DNA of 64,000 nucleotides from the NCBI RefSeq assembly GCF_000226115.1, contig NC_016458.1, positions 7,970,001 to 8,034,000 on the forward strand, written 5' to 3'. Positions within the stretch are counted from its first letter, which is position 1, and each line of letters begins with the position of its first letter. Below the pieces are notes generated by a model. That model was not told the DNA's origin. It ran no database searches and was given only the letters and a program-made list of their open reading frames with translations. Positions 1 through 11,244 of this stretch are shown here, piece by piece. This DNA comes from Thermothielavioides terrestris NRRL 8126. Its lineage: Eukaryota; Ascomycota; Sordariomycetes; Sordariales; Chaetomiaceae. Position numbers and translations under genes: made by a program.

Positions 1-2356
1 CCGGGGCGGAACTCACGATGGTAGCCTCACGGTGGGGAACTTGGTCGAGTGGGCTTGATCAAGAGGACCCGTGAAAAGCGGCCCACCCAAGGATGGTACA
101 TAGTGTAGGTTCGGTGGTCCGGCGTGGTCCGGCGTGGTCGTCCAATGAGTCGGTGCGCTTCCCGCTTGACGCAGTTCTCCAAGTTGATCTGGGTGGACTC
201 CTGAGCTCAGCGGGTCGGCGTGAGAGGGGTGTCAGACGTGGCGGGGCTTCCCCTGCGGCGCTAGCTGTCGTGTGCCTCGCGGCTCTTGCTTCGGGAAACA
301 CGTCGTCTGAGTCGTGTTGGTTGTCTCCTTGATGTTTGAACAGGGCCGATCGTTGTCGCACAGAACGGTCAGTGCCCAGTTCTGAGCCCCATGCATCGAT
401 CCCAATCTGCGGCGACTATCAAGTACCCCAGTTGATGCAAGCAGGATGCCAACCAGTCTCTTCAAGGTATCTAGGAGCACATCTTCAAGGCAGGCACCCT
501 TGCCTGCCGAAGAGTTCTAGACAGTTGCCCTAGCGGTCATGCTAGTCGGGCTCGAGCAAGCCGGCTGGGGGTGATCCTCCCGCCAGCTCATCCGCTTCAT
601 CTTGCCGCTTTGGCGGCAACCTCCGCATCGACCGTTCCGGCCGCGAGAGGTCTCTGACTCCGCTGCGGCCAACCAAAGAGGAGCAGCGAGTGGTAGAACT
701 AGGCTATTACAACGCGCTTCTTCGCATGGGCGGCCGGCCCTGGTATCCAATCGATCGTTTGAAGGAAGTGTCTGAACACCTCGGAGAATAACGCGAGCTT
801 TTGGCATCCTGGCAGCCCGGGGATACTGGTTGGCGAGTGTTCTACAAACAGCTACACAGTAGAGAGATGGTGGGATTTTTGACTCGACGAAGAAGTCAAG
901 AGAATGTTGGAGAACACCCGGATTCTCTGCAGAGGTTGGAGGCTTGCCGGGGCCAGGGTGCCTGGTGAATATTCCGCACATGTCGAATCAGTGAAGCGCC
1001 GCTTGGCGCAGCACGATTTCGCGGGGACGCTCCATATCGACGAAGATCCCAGCCCGTCTTGACCGATGCGTGGGGCTATCAACAGGGCAGAGCAAGGACA
1101 GGCTTGGAAGGAGCCGAGCTCTCGGACGTCGGGAGCGTCAAGAGGCAGAGGCGGGATGGCCACTCAATGGTGAGCAGTGCCATCACAACTTCGCCCCTGG
1201 AAGGAGAGAGATCCAAGCGCAGCCGTGGCAAGGCTTCATTTGACGATGGACTGTGATCTATGAGGTCTCCCGGGTCCCCCGATACGGGGTCGGGTTCTCA
1301 TGAGGAAGGCTATGACAACGCCGTTTGAAGAGACAGTGCCGCTGTCGAACGCAGGTCCCACTCAGCATTCGCCTCAGCACGCAAACAAACCCAACTGCTT
1401 CGCAGAGCCCCAACACCTTCGTCGCAGCGCACGAATCGCGGCCCGTCAGGGCTCTTCTCCTGGCGCTCTTCCATCGCCGGCCGCCGCCAAACGTTCAAGG
1501 GGAAGAGGCGGACGAGCCCGAATGCCTCGTCCCCGTACAGAGTCGAAAGGCCGTCGGTTCAGGGGCCCGGCAGCCCCGATTGATCTTTTGCTAGGTCACT
1601 AGGAGTGAGATGCTCTGCTGGGGTGACTGCCTGCGCGGGATGGACCCGGGCCACAGTTGTGCAGGCTCGCGAAATGCGCTGTTTGGACCTACGGGTTCTG
1701 CTGGCGTTCTTCGGGTTGAGATGGCATCTTGTGCTGGAAACGACTAACGGCGCGGCGTTGCTTGTCTGTGTTCGAGTGAGCGCGCCTGAGACTATTGAGC
1801 CCCCTTGGTTGCCTACAGGGCAGTCGTGAGCCATGGCAAGGCAAACGAGGTCTCCGGGCCAGGGAATCTCCTGAGCTCAGGGGCTTTGGCGGTCACTTTC
1901 CCGTATTGCGTGTGCTGTCCCCGTTGCCAGACGTGTACTGTGCATTCACTATGTGCCTGGTTGAAAGTGATTTCGATCGTGAGTGCGTGCTTCGACCCAC
2001 GGATGTATGGGGACCCCTCGAGTGTGAAACTCGTGACATAAAGGTATGGAACAGTCTTGCACTCGGCCAGGTTGACCGGCGGATTCAGGTTACGAATCGT
2101 ACGCCTGGGGGCTAAGAGAGTACCCGGTGTACTGGGCAATTTAAGCATCGAGCATATACCCAGCTATGGACGGTGCAACGCATGCACACGGCAGTGGACA
2201 CGCGCATCAACACATAGACCAGAAGGACTGTTACCTTCTGTGGCAGTAAGAGAGACAGAGCCAGGTTATCCGTTCCTCTTGCTACACGGCAGCATTGACC
2301 CCCAGGCCCGGGAGCACTCTAGCGGAGGACCCCCTTTCGACTCTCTGTCATCCCTC
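1..2356. other. Intergenic region with no intact gene
   Basis: Apart from the probable gene remnant at 678-1602, nothing is recognisable. Open frames here are short, mutually overlapping and unlike known proteins. The right end is the 3' flank of the minus-strand FMN-binding protein gene. Confidence 0.5.
678..1602 (+). pseudogene. Decayed remnant of a dispersed fungal protein-coding gene family
   Basis: Short coding-looking stretches follow one another in different frames. The first, 678-791, contains VVELGYYNALLRMGGRPWYP and ends at a TAA. The second, 958-1062, contains EYSAHVESVKRRLAQHDF followed by HIDEDP and ends at a TGA. The third, 1059-1256, contains KRQRRDG and KRSRGK. The fourth, 1300-1602, contains LRRSARIAARQGSS. 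The order and motifs recall, from memory, a multicopy hypothetical family of Chaetomiaceae with a KRRLA-H-F-x(n)-EDP core and a basic RRSARIAAR tail. Stops and frame changes rule out an intact product. The family link is recollection and inference, and the limits are approximate. Confidence 0.35.
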
Positions 2357-3346
2357 CTACGGCCAGACCTCCACCTTCTCCCACTCCCCAATGACCTCCC
2401 CGCCCGGCAGCTTCGACTCGCCCGACTCGCCCCGATAGACATACAACCACCTCCTGGGCCGCAGCTCGTCGCTCAGGTCGACCTGGTCCACCTCGTCCGG
2501 CACAATCACCACGACCCTGAAGTTCCGCCTCGCCACCGGATCCTCCAGATCATCCAGCCGCTGCCCCACCGCCTCGCCCTTCTCCGTATGATACGCGATC
2601 GGCGTGCCGGGCGGCGGCGCGCGGAAGGAGCCCCGCATCAGGGGACTCAGATTGCCAAAATGCGCCGTGACCTCCCGCGCAAAGCTCCAACCCCCTTCTT
2701 CTTCTTGTTCTCCCTCCCCCTCTGCCTCCCCCTCCTTTCCGCCTATGCCTCCGCCTCCACCGCCGCCTGCACCTCCTGCCCGAACCCTCCTCATCCGCCT
2801 TCTCAGCACGGCCCGCACCGCCGCGGCCCCGTCCCCGTCCCCGTCGGCGTCGGGGCCCAGAACCAGCGCGCGGCCGCGCACGCGCCACTGCGTGCGCACG
2901 CGGACGCCGCCGCCGTTGCCGCCGCCGCTGTCGCCGCGGGGCGCAGCGTCGACCCAGAAGACGGCCTCGACGGGCCCGCCGCCGCCCGTCGCGCCGCCGG
3001 ACGCCGCGATCGCCTCGCCGCTGCCCGAGTCCAGGATCTCGGTCACCTTGTCGGTGCGCGCGTCGGTCGTGAAGACGGGCAGGTCGGACTCGTACAGCGG
3101 CGGGTTGCGCGGGGCCGGGTTGCGGGGATTGTTGTTGGAGGAGGAAGAAGACGAGGGCAGCGGCGAGGCCCACAAGCCGCGGAAGACGCAGGTGCGGGCG
3201 CGCGGCAGGCAGGGCATAGCGGGCGAGGGCGCCTCCGCCGGCGGGGCGGGGTGCAGCGTCGCCAGGGTGAAGGTTGGGGTGGGCAGGAGGGAGATGTGGG
3301 CGAGGAAGGGGGCGCGCCAGGGGGCGGGGGCTGGGGGCGCGGACAT
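2357..3346 (-). CDS. Pyridoxamine 5'-phosphate oxidase-like FMN-binding protein (Alr4036 type)
   Basis: Single-exon gene of 329 residues starting at the ATG at 3346. The frame stays open to another ATG at 3499, but those extra 51 residues are low-complexity, so the inner start is preferred. The N-terminal half has the split-barrel pattern of the Alr4036-type family: APWRAPFLAHI, then ARTCVFRGLW (50-59), then SDLPVFTTDARTDKVTEIL (87-105) and a TQWRVRGRALVLG strand (152-164). The C-terminal half has FGNLSPLMRGSFR (230-242) and the closing RRWLYVYRG and EWEKVEVWP strands. Members bind FMN; their substrates are mostly unknown, so no reaction is assigned. A Gly/Glu-rich stretch at about 190-219 is an unusual insertion between core elements. 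It is divergently placed to the GH17 gene at 4661. Confidence 0.82.
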   Translation of the reverse strand: MSAPPAPAPWRAPFLAHISLLPTPTFTLATLHPAPPAEAPSPAMPCLPRARTCVFRGLWASPLPSSSSSSNNNPRNPAPRNPPLYESDLPVFTTDARTDKVTEILDSGSGEAIAASGGATGGGGPVEAVFWVDAAPRGDSGGGNGGGVRVRTQWRVRGRALVLGPDADGDGDGAAAVRAVLRRRMRRVRAGGAGGGGGGGIGGKEGEAEGEGEQEEEGGWSFAREVTAHFGNLSPLMRGSFRAPPPGTPIAYHTEKGEAVGQRLDDLEDPVARRNFRVVVIVPDEVDQVDLSDELRPRRWLYVYRGESGESKLPGGEVIGEWEKVEVWP

Positions 3347-4660
3347 TTTTCTGGTGGTGGGGGAGATGATGGTGCGTGAGCTAAAGGTGAAGACTATTTT
3401 TGTTGATGATAACGGTGGTGAGCTCCGGTAAGCGGTCGAGGGAAGAGAAATGCGCGATCTGGCGGGAATCCTGGAGAGGTAAGAGATCCCATATGCCATG
3501 TAGTGCTTGGTGGAAGTTTACCTGCTCATTAAGGAGGAGGAGCAAGCAGAGAAATGCAGGCTTGGATCATGACTTCATCGCGCCTTGGATGCGGGGCTTG
3601 TGCTGCTTCAAGTGGCATCTGCGGGGCGAGCGGGACCCTTACTTCATTCATGTCTCGCAGCGTCACATCCAGAGCCTCACAGTGATCCTTTGCGGGAGTG
3701 AAGCTCAGCATGAGGAGATCACTGATGTATACCGGGACCTAACATGTAGTGTATTCCAAAGTCTCTGTCTCGCAGGGAAAACCTCCTCCCCCTCCTCCCC
3801 CACCTCCCTGAGAGTGAGCAGCTTGTCCATCGCAACAACTTCTTGATTTCCCATTCCTTCCTGATACTCAAACTTTTCCATTAATTTGTGAACCGCTCGT
3901 CACTGATAATGGTTTGAATATGAGATCCTTTCCCAATTTCCGCCGCAGGAGAGCATCCCAGCCTGCTGGGACCTCAATTGATCTACCGTGTAAACTCGGT
4001 GATGGACAGAGGTATCAGGCGTATGCGAGACAGCAAGCCTTTCAGGACACCGTAGGCAAGTTCCGTCGTGACATGAGGACTCACTACACGTCCTGGGTGA
4101 ATTATATAGCGCCATTTTGGAGGCTGACTGGCAGTACAGAATACACACGAACACTACATCAGTCCGATCATGAACGGAACTCAAGGACCTGATCTTGGGT
4201 ATCCAGCAAGACGCAGTAAGACTCGTGGCCACGTCGTCATGGCTGATACTGCACTGACAATGAACTCGAGGTCGCCTGGTCTCGGAACGGGCCGTATCAA
4301 GCTTTGTGTGCCACCATATGCTTCTTTGAGTGTGCCAGAGTGCGTTGTTCTCGCGGGGTTCATCTCAATGCTCGCGCTGTGTCATTACTGCCTTCAATGC
4401 TGCTCTGAGCCACAATGTTCGTTATGCCCTGAGACGCCTATCAGTAAAGTGGTATCCGCGTGGCCAACGGACTCAATGTTGCCCCTGAATGACCATGGTA
4501 TAAGTTCCCTGGCCCTCCTCTCCCTTGCAGATGCGTGCCCCTGAGCTCTCTCACTGCAGCAACGTTGCGAACATCTTACTCTGGGATCTCTAGTTCAGAG
4601 AATACCCAGCCTTACCAATATCACAAGATAGCATCCTCCAGCTCGCGTTCCTCTTCCACA
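3347..4660. other. Divergent intergenic region between the FMN-binding protein and GH17 genes
   Basis: About 1.3 kb that must hold both promoters. There are pyrimidine-rich stretches near 3780-3830 and 4505-4560 but no convincing coding exon. Small open frames here show no recognisable motif. Confidence 0.5.
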
Positions 4661-5734
4661 ATGAGAAGCACACAGTGTCTGGCGGCTCTGACCGCCACCA
4701 TCTCCGTTGCCCAAGCCGTCTATCAGGGCTTCAACTACGGCGCATTCTTCCAAGACCAGAGCCCTAAGACGCAGGCCGACTTCGAGGCCGAGTTCACAGC
4801 GGCTCAGCGCCTTGTCGGCGCGCCCGCTGGCGGGTTCACCAGCGCCCGGCTCTACACCACGATTGTGAGTAGCCACTCTCCCAGACAGGCAACGCCAGCC
4901 CATCCAATACACTAACACCCCCCCGCCCACCAGCAATGGGGCACCGCGCAGGACCCCATCGCCGCCATCCCGGCGGCGATCGCAACCAACACCTCCCTCC
5001 TCCTCGGCATCTGGTGCTCCGCCGGCGACGCGGTGGTCACCAACGAGCTCGCAGCGCTGCACACCGCCATGGCCACCTACGGCACGCGCTTCACCGACCT
5101 GGTGGTGGGCATCTCGGTAGGCAGCGAGGACCTGTACCGGGCGTCAGCGATAGGCATCGCCAACGGCGCGGGGGCGGGCGCCAGCCCGGCCGCGGTCGCG
5201 GGCTACATCCGGCGGGTGCGGGCGGCGCTGGCGGGCACGGCGCTGGCGGGCGCGCCGGTGGGGCACACGGACACGTGGACGGCGTGGGTGGACGCGGGCA
5301 GCAAGGAGGTCGTGGACGCGGCCGACTTCGTCGGCGTCAATGCGTTCCCGTACTGGCAGAGCACGCAGGCGAACGGGATCGACAGGGCCAAGGAGCTGTT
5401 TGACGACGCGCTGGCGCGCACGAGGCAGGCGGTTGCTGGTGGCGGTGGCGGCGGCAACGAGACGAAGCCCGTGTGGATCACCGAGACTGGGTTCCCCGTC
5501 AGCGGGCATACGTCCAACGAGGCGGTGCCGTCGGTGGAGAATGCGAGGCGGTTCTGGGACGAGGTCGGGTGTCCGCTGTTGGGGCGGGAGAACGTTTGGT
5601 GGTATATCCTGCGCGACGCTGGGAAGGGGACGCCCGAGCCGAGCTTTGGGGTCGTGGGGAGCGAGCTGTCGACCACGCCCCTGTTTGACATCTCGTGCAA
5701 GGGGACGGAGGAGGCGGCGTGTGCGGCGTCGTGA
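4661..5734 (+). CDS. Secreted GH17 beta-1,3-glucanase/glucanosyltransferase, Bgl2/Scw type
   Basis: Two exons, 4661-4864 and 4934-5734, are joined across a GT-AG intron (GTGAGT...CAG) to give 334 residues. A signal peptide covers about residues 1-19 (MRSTQCLAALTATISVAQA). The catalytic domain has the two GH17 acid signatures: proton donor Glu133 in GISVGSEDLYR and nucleophile Glu252 in WITETGFPVSG. NAFPYWQ (204-210) and FWDEVGCPLLGRENVWWY (275-292) match the Bgl2 branch. Length is close to yeast Bgl2 (about 313). It is expected to hydrolyse or remodel cell-wall beta-1,3-glucan outside the membrane. A small Gly linker (236-242) precedes the nucleophile strand. No GPI-attachment tail is evident. 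Confidence 0.9.
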
Positions 5735-6587
5735 GGCTGGAGGCGGGCATGGCGGAAACCTTGCCTTGTTGTGACCGTGAGCAGGCGTTGGTCCGCATGG
5801 CATGGGTTGGGTTGGGTTTGGAGCTGGGGAACATGAAGCTGCTAGTCATAACGAGCTGGCACCCGGAGGCGCTGCACTTTTGGCTGCGGACATGCATGGT
5901 TGCGCTGTGGCGATGGATTGACCGCGGCTGAACTCGCTAATATACAAACCAGATATCTGTGTTTCAATATGAGTGCTGAATTCATCTGGACGGTCGAGAC
6001 AGACCCTAAGATTAGTAGTGGACGCCATGGCCTGCGGTTGTGTTAGTTTCTCGAGTTTGAAGCGGTCCTTCTGTCTGCCGGTTTAATGACCAGTAATTAA
6101 CTGCAAGTTACCGTGGTAGTGGTGCTCCCGGTTTCCCGGTTAGACCGACCCGACAGCCCGGAACCACCCACACCGGACGAAGTTTGCTCAGGACCTAGGA
6201 CGTCGAATGGCCGGCTTGGGTTTGCTTGCTTCAGATACAAAGCACGGATTACAACCAGCGTAGTGCAACTTATCAATCGATGGTTAACCACACAATCCAC
6301 TCCCAAGGAACAGGGACTGACTGACCCGCTATTCCGTGGTGTATGTATTGTATGTAAGGTACTGTACAGTTAATGACCCGGTTTCGCTTCAGCCCTACGG
6401 GGTGGTGCGGGTCTTGGCATCCCCCAATAATGTCAAAGTTATCCTCCTTCCATTTCGGACAAAGCGGCCTCGATCCACTCGCCCACACACCACGCGACTC
6501 CGTTTTCCCTGCCGTCGCGTAGCCGCAAACCTCCCGCGCGGCGCTCCTCACCGTGCACCTTCGATTGTCCCTCAACCCCGCGTCGCG
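5735..6587. other. Intergenic: GH17 3' flank and ZIP promoter
   Basis: There is no coding feature. A CCAAT pentamer lies at 6424-6428, about 160 bases before the transporter start, and the last 100 bases are C/T-rich as in many fungal leaders. Confidence 0.45.
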
Positions 6588-8123
6588 ATGGCTCCCTTCC
6601 CGCTCCGGCGCACCCGCGCCGCCGTCCTCCTCCTCGTCCTGGCGACCGTTGCCCTGGCCCAATTCGCCCGCGCCAGCAGCAGCGGCGGCGGCGGCAGCAG
6701 CAGCAGCAAACCCGACTTCCCCACTCTCGAGGACCTCTCCCTCGCCGAGCTCGACGCGCATCTCCAAGTCCGTTCCCCTTTCCTTTCTCCCCTGAGTCGC
6801 CCTTGCAAAACCCGCAAAACCATCCCAATCTTACTACTCCCACCAAACCACCCGGCCAGCTAACCACTCCCCCGCCGGGGGCACCCGCCGCCAGCAATGC
6901 CCCATCGTAGCGCACCTGAGCGCCCTCAAATCGAGCGCCCACTCCGCTACTACCACCTCCCCCACCTCGTCCCTGACCGCCCGGCTCTTCGCGCTGCTCT
7001 TCCCCGCCGCGCACCCGGGCGTCAACGCGCTGCTGGCGACGCTGTACATCTCGGGCCCGCCGAACCTGCTGCTGGCGCTGTGCCCGCCCGACATCGACCC
7101 GGCCGCGCTGTCCGCCATGGTCGCCTTCGCCGTCGGCGGCCTGCTCGGCGACACCCTCTTCCACCTGCTGCCCGAGATCTTCCTCGGCGAGGACGACCCG
7201 GCGCGCGCCCGGCTCGTGCTGGTGCAGCCGAACCGGAACCTGCTGCTGGGTGTCGCGGTGCTGGTCGGCTTTGTCGCGTTTGTGGCCATGGATAAAGGGT
7301 TGAGGATTGCTACTGGTGGTGCGGGGCATGAGCATGGGCATGAGCATGGGCATGGGCATGCGGGGAGTGGGAGCGCTGTTGTTACGGAGGTTGAGGGGAG
7401 GTCGAGCGCGGTGGGCGGGGAAGGGGAGGAGAAGGAGGGGATGAGGCTGAGGAGGAAAAAGGGGGGCAAGACGGAGGGGGAGGGGCAGGGAGAAGCGGTT
7501 GGCGAGATGGAGGAAAAGGCGGCGAATCCTTCGGTGAAGCTTGGGGGTTTGCTGAATATGATGTGCGTGGACCCTCGGCGGCTTTCAGCTTTGGATGGGC
7601 GAAGGAAGGTAATGCTGATATTCTGCTCTGCAGCGCCGATTTCACGCACAACATCACCGACGGGCTCGCCATGGCGGCCTCGTTCTACGCGTCGCCTACG
7701 ATAGGTGCCACCACCACCATCGCCATTTTCTTCCACGAGATCCCGCACGAGGTCGGCGACTTCGCGCTGCTGGTGCAGTCAGGCTTCTCCAAGCGGCAGG
7801 CCATGGGCGCCCAGTTCGTGACGGCCATCGGCGCCCTGATCGGCACGCTGATCGGCATCGCCGTGCAGGAGCTTGGCGACGGCAGCGGCGACGGGAGCGC
7901 CGTGGGCATGCGCGCCGGGCTGTGGGGCACCAGCCTGACCTGGGGCGACATGCTGCTGCCGTTCACGGCGGGCACGTTTCTCTACGTCGGCACGGTCGCC
8001 GTCATCCCGGAGCTGCTCGAGACGGGGCCCAACAAGGCGGCCGAGCTGCGCAAGACCCTGGTGCAGTTTGCGGCCATCCTGCTCGGGGCGGGCATCATGC
8101 TGTTCATCTCGTGGCACGACTGA
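6588..8123 (+). CDS. YKE4: ZIP-family zinc transporter, KE4/ZIP7 (LIV-1) type
   Basis: Three exons (6588-6767, 6895-7562, 7634-8123) give 445 residues; all boundaries are GT-AG and keep phase. The protein opens with a signal peptide (about 1-24) and a Ser/Gly linker. Hydrophobic helices follow from about 107. A His-rich cytosolic loop lies at about 205-215 (HEHGHEHGHGH). The ZIP metal-site signatures are HNITDG (288-293) and HEIPHEVGD (317-325), the latter diagnostic of the LIV-1/KE4 branch. The splice after NM|I restores LNMIADFTHN, the usual sequence before that helix. Relatives such as yeast Yke4 and animal ZIP7 move zinc between ER/Golgi and cytosol. A long charged segment (222-272) sits in the variable loop. 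The symbol is by analogy with yeast. Confidence 0.88.
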
Positions 8124-11100
8124 GCGGGATGTGGAGAGCCGTCCATCTCCCGCACGGCAATGACTTGTCTGTGGGCCCCCGCTTGGCAGGAAAATTCTGC
8201 TTACGCAGTACTGTCGACTGTATGCTTTGTAATCCGTACATGGAAACGTTGTAGTTTGAGCATAGAGTCGGCTCAAGGCGTGGGAGTCACTCCTTTGGTC
8301 GTATTCGGGTTGGGATAGTGACACTACATACACTACAGTACATACACTAGGTACACTTACAATAGATTAAACTCAATGTGGAGATGCACTGGAGCACAGC
8401 GGAGCAGAGACTTGACGCAACGCTATTTTGGAACTGTGAGGATGACTCCCCAGCTGCCAGGTGAGCTTTGAAGGAATTGGCACAGACCACCAGGAAGAAG
8501 GATGGATTTTAGTCAGCACCCAGTTGGCGCATTTAAATCAGGCTGTCTGGCTCAGCCATCCACACTGAGAAAATTCACGCCATTTTCCACCATCGTTTTC
8601 AGCTTACACAGCACGCTGGCAGGTGGGATTATTAATGTGGCTGTGACTCCTCCTGGGACATCGGTTAAGCTCTCTTACCTAAGCGAGGTAAGGTAAGTTA
8701 ACTAGTGGGACGTAACTCAGGCCCGGCGAGCCTAGCGTGGTATACCGTAAGGTAGTACACGAGCTGGGCGAAAAGCAGGGATCAAATTTCGCGAGAGCAG
8801 GGTTTCCAAAAGCTTCGAAACGTGACGACATGTCAAAGGAAAGGCGCAAAAGGCAAGCCTTCGAACTGGACCAACATGCATGGAGGCTGTCATTATTGCC
8901 TGATGTGTTTGTATTTTTCCTGCTCACTAGCATGAGCATCCCTCGTCACCTGCATTCAAATTAGCTGATATCAGTGGTGTTCACTCCTGCGCATGGAGTG
9001 GGAGTATCCCGTACACGTACCTTACATGCGTCCTCCGTGCACCCTCCTGTGTCGCATGCGAAGCACCCCGCGTGTGCACACACACGGAGGACCTGGAGTT
9101 ACGCGGTGAAACGACGTAACGCCGTCGAAGCTTCCCAGTCCCTTGGGTACACTACCAGCTGTGCTGAAGCCACCGAGCCTTGGCGGCAGTAGCGGGACAA
9201 TGGATTCCCTTTGTTTAAACTAGTGTATTCCGGACACGTGTAGTTCCGTCCTGTAGTGAAGCTCGGCTGCGTTGGGGATGGCGCCTATTGGGGTCGGAAA
9301 GAAACCGAGTCCGGTGTCCGCTGTGGAGCTGTATGTCCATACTGTGTATCAGCCCGGATGACTCCAACTTTCAACCGGGACATTTGAGCTCGCGACAAAG
9401 ACGACTCTATCCATGTTGGGCCACAGAAAGAGCAGGCATGAACCCTCCAAGGGCGGCCCGTTAGATGCATCCCTCGTCGCGTGTTGTATACACAGTACAC
9501 AGTGGCCACACAATTGAGCAACAAGACAAGATTCTGTGAAGGTGCTGACGAATTGGGTCGAGAAGCCTCTGCTTTGCTGCTTTGAGCGAACCACGACTTG
9601 AAAACACGAAAAGGAATGCGGAGATGCGGGGCTCCACTCGCAGGATGGCGGGCAGGGCTGAGAAGTGTCCAATTGGGCGGAGAGTCTGGAAACGTCAACA
9701 TCTGCTTGTTGTCCGTTATCCGAGACCGGACTGGGTTCCGATGGCGCCACCGACTTCACAAAGCGAGGGAAACGGAAACGACGAACTATTCAAAGCCAAG
9801 GAAAGCGGTCCGCGCGACCGTGCCGCATTGGGCTTTGATTCAAGGCTTCAGAGTCGATGGCACGAGTTCTGATATCGGAATTGACCAGAAACGACGGCCG
9901 ATTACGGAATCTCTCACTCGTGTCGTTATGACCATGCGCCTTTCCTTGGACAACATGCAAGCGACAAAGGTGGGATGCCAAGACTCTGCTAGTGTAAGAA
10001 ACGGGCAAGGGCGCTGCGTGGGATCCACCTTGGCGCCAGCCGGCCGTCAAGGTCCACTCATGCCGATCCAAGTCTGGCAGCCGTCTGCCATCGCATCCCG
10101 TCTGTCTGCCGTCTCATTGTCCATCACTACCTTACATTAGTGCAACAACCTCAAGTTAGTGTACAAGTCAAGTCCTGCGGGAGAGCGAGCATTAATCATC
10201 AACAGGCCGTTGAAGGGCGCATGGCGACCTTGACAAGCATTGGCTTCTTTGTCTCGCCGTGCAGGTTGCAGGAGCGATGTGTGTGACCCGGTACCGTGTA
10301 CATACTCCCTAAGGGTAGGTCTCTCAACTAACAACCTCACAACTGCGCATGCACGGATTCGCACGGATTGCCTCCGTACTCGTCTTACGTACTCAATAAC
10401 AAGCTACCAGCTACCGACAGTGCGCAGTACTATGTACATAAGTAACTTAGCGGATAACTAATAGTGTATGTACCAACCCATAACATTGACCACTGACCTG
10501 ACCAGCCGGCTCCACCATCAAGGTGCGATGGGCGTGCATGTCGGCCAGCAACTTGCAGCGCCTGGCGCGTTCCACATGCCCGCCCTTTCTTCCTCACACA
10601 CCCTCCCCCATGGATTCGCCAATCAGCGCAAGCCGACCACGGTTCCACGCTGGCGAGCCATGTCTGGAAGAAGGGCGTCCGCGGCCACGAGGCATGACAC
10701 TCCCCTACGCCTTGGCTTTTACTAGTGTAGTGTAGTTTGGGTCCTGGGACGGAACTGCTTGGTCATGAGTCAACGGGCTACACTAGGCTGAGTGGAGGTA
10801 GGTGTGTCACCAACAGGGCTGTCTCGACGTCCCAGGTGGTCGGGCTAGATATCGCTATAATACGGACATTGGATGAACGGAAAGGAAGAACCATCTAGTT
10901 GGATCCATCTCCATTGTGTGTTTGTGAGCAAAACTGGCCCCCTCAGAGTTTGGGCTTTTGACGCAAGTCTCAAAGGACAAGGAAGACCTGCGTCCAGACA
11001 TAAAACACCCGGCCCCCAACTGCCTGGTAACCGGTCGACATAGGAAGCGCTTACAACACACAGCGAATACATCTTCTGTTCACTGGGTACCCAATCCAAC

Positions 11101-11244
11101 AGCGACATCTCACGCCATCCCCGCTCACTTGACCTTCAGTCCGCTCCGCTCCGCGCCAGTTTGGGCCGTTTGTGTCCTGGAGCTCCTCCTCCTCCTCCTC
11201 CTCCTCCTCCTCCGCCTCCCAAGCCTCACACGCCCTTCACCACC
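8124..11244. other. 3.1 kb intergenic region
   Basis: No exon could be supported on either strand. Short direct repeats of TACACTA-like units occur at about 8320-8355, and GGTAAG-type repeats near 8685-8700. The last part is the arrestin gene leader. Confidence 0.5.
11183..11213 (+). repeat. (CTC)n microsatellite in the arrestin gene leader
   Basis: About ten uninterrupted CTC triplets lie 30-60 bases before the start codon at 11245. Pyrimidine-rich tracts in this position are common in fungal promoters or 5' leaders. Confidence 0.85.

Noticed and set aside
2057..3379. 440-codon plus-strand open frame
   Set aside because: It is antisense to the FMN-binding protein gene. The product is Arg/Ala/Gly-rich shadow sequence from GC-rich codons, with no domain.
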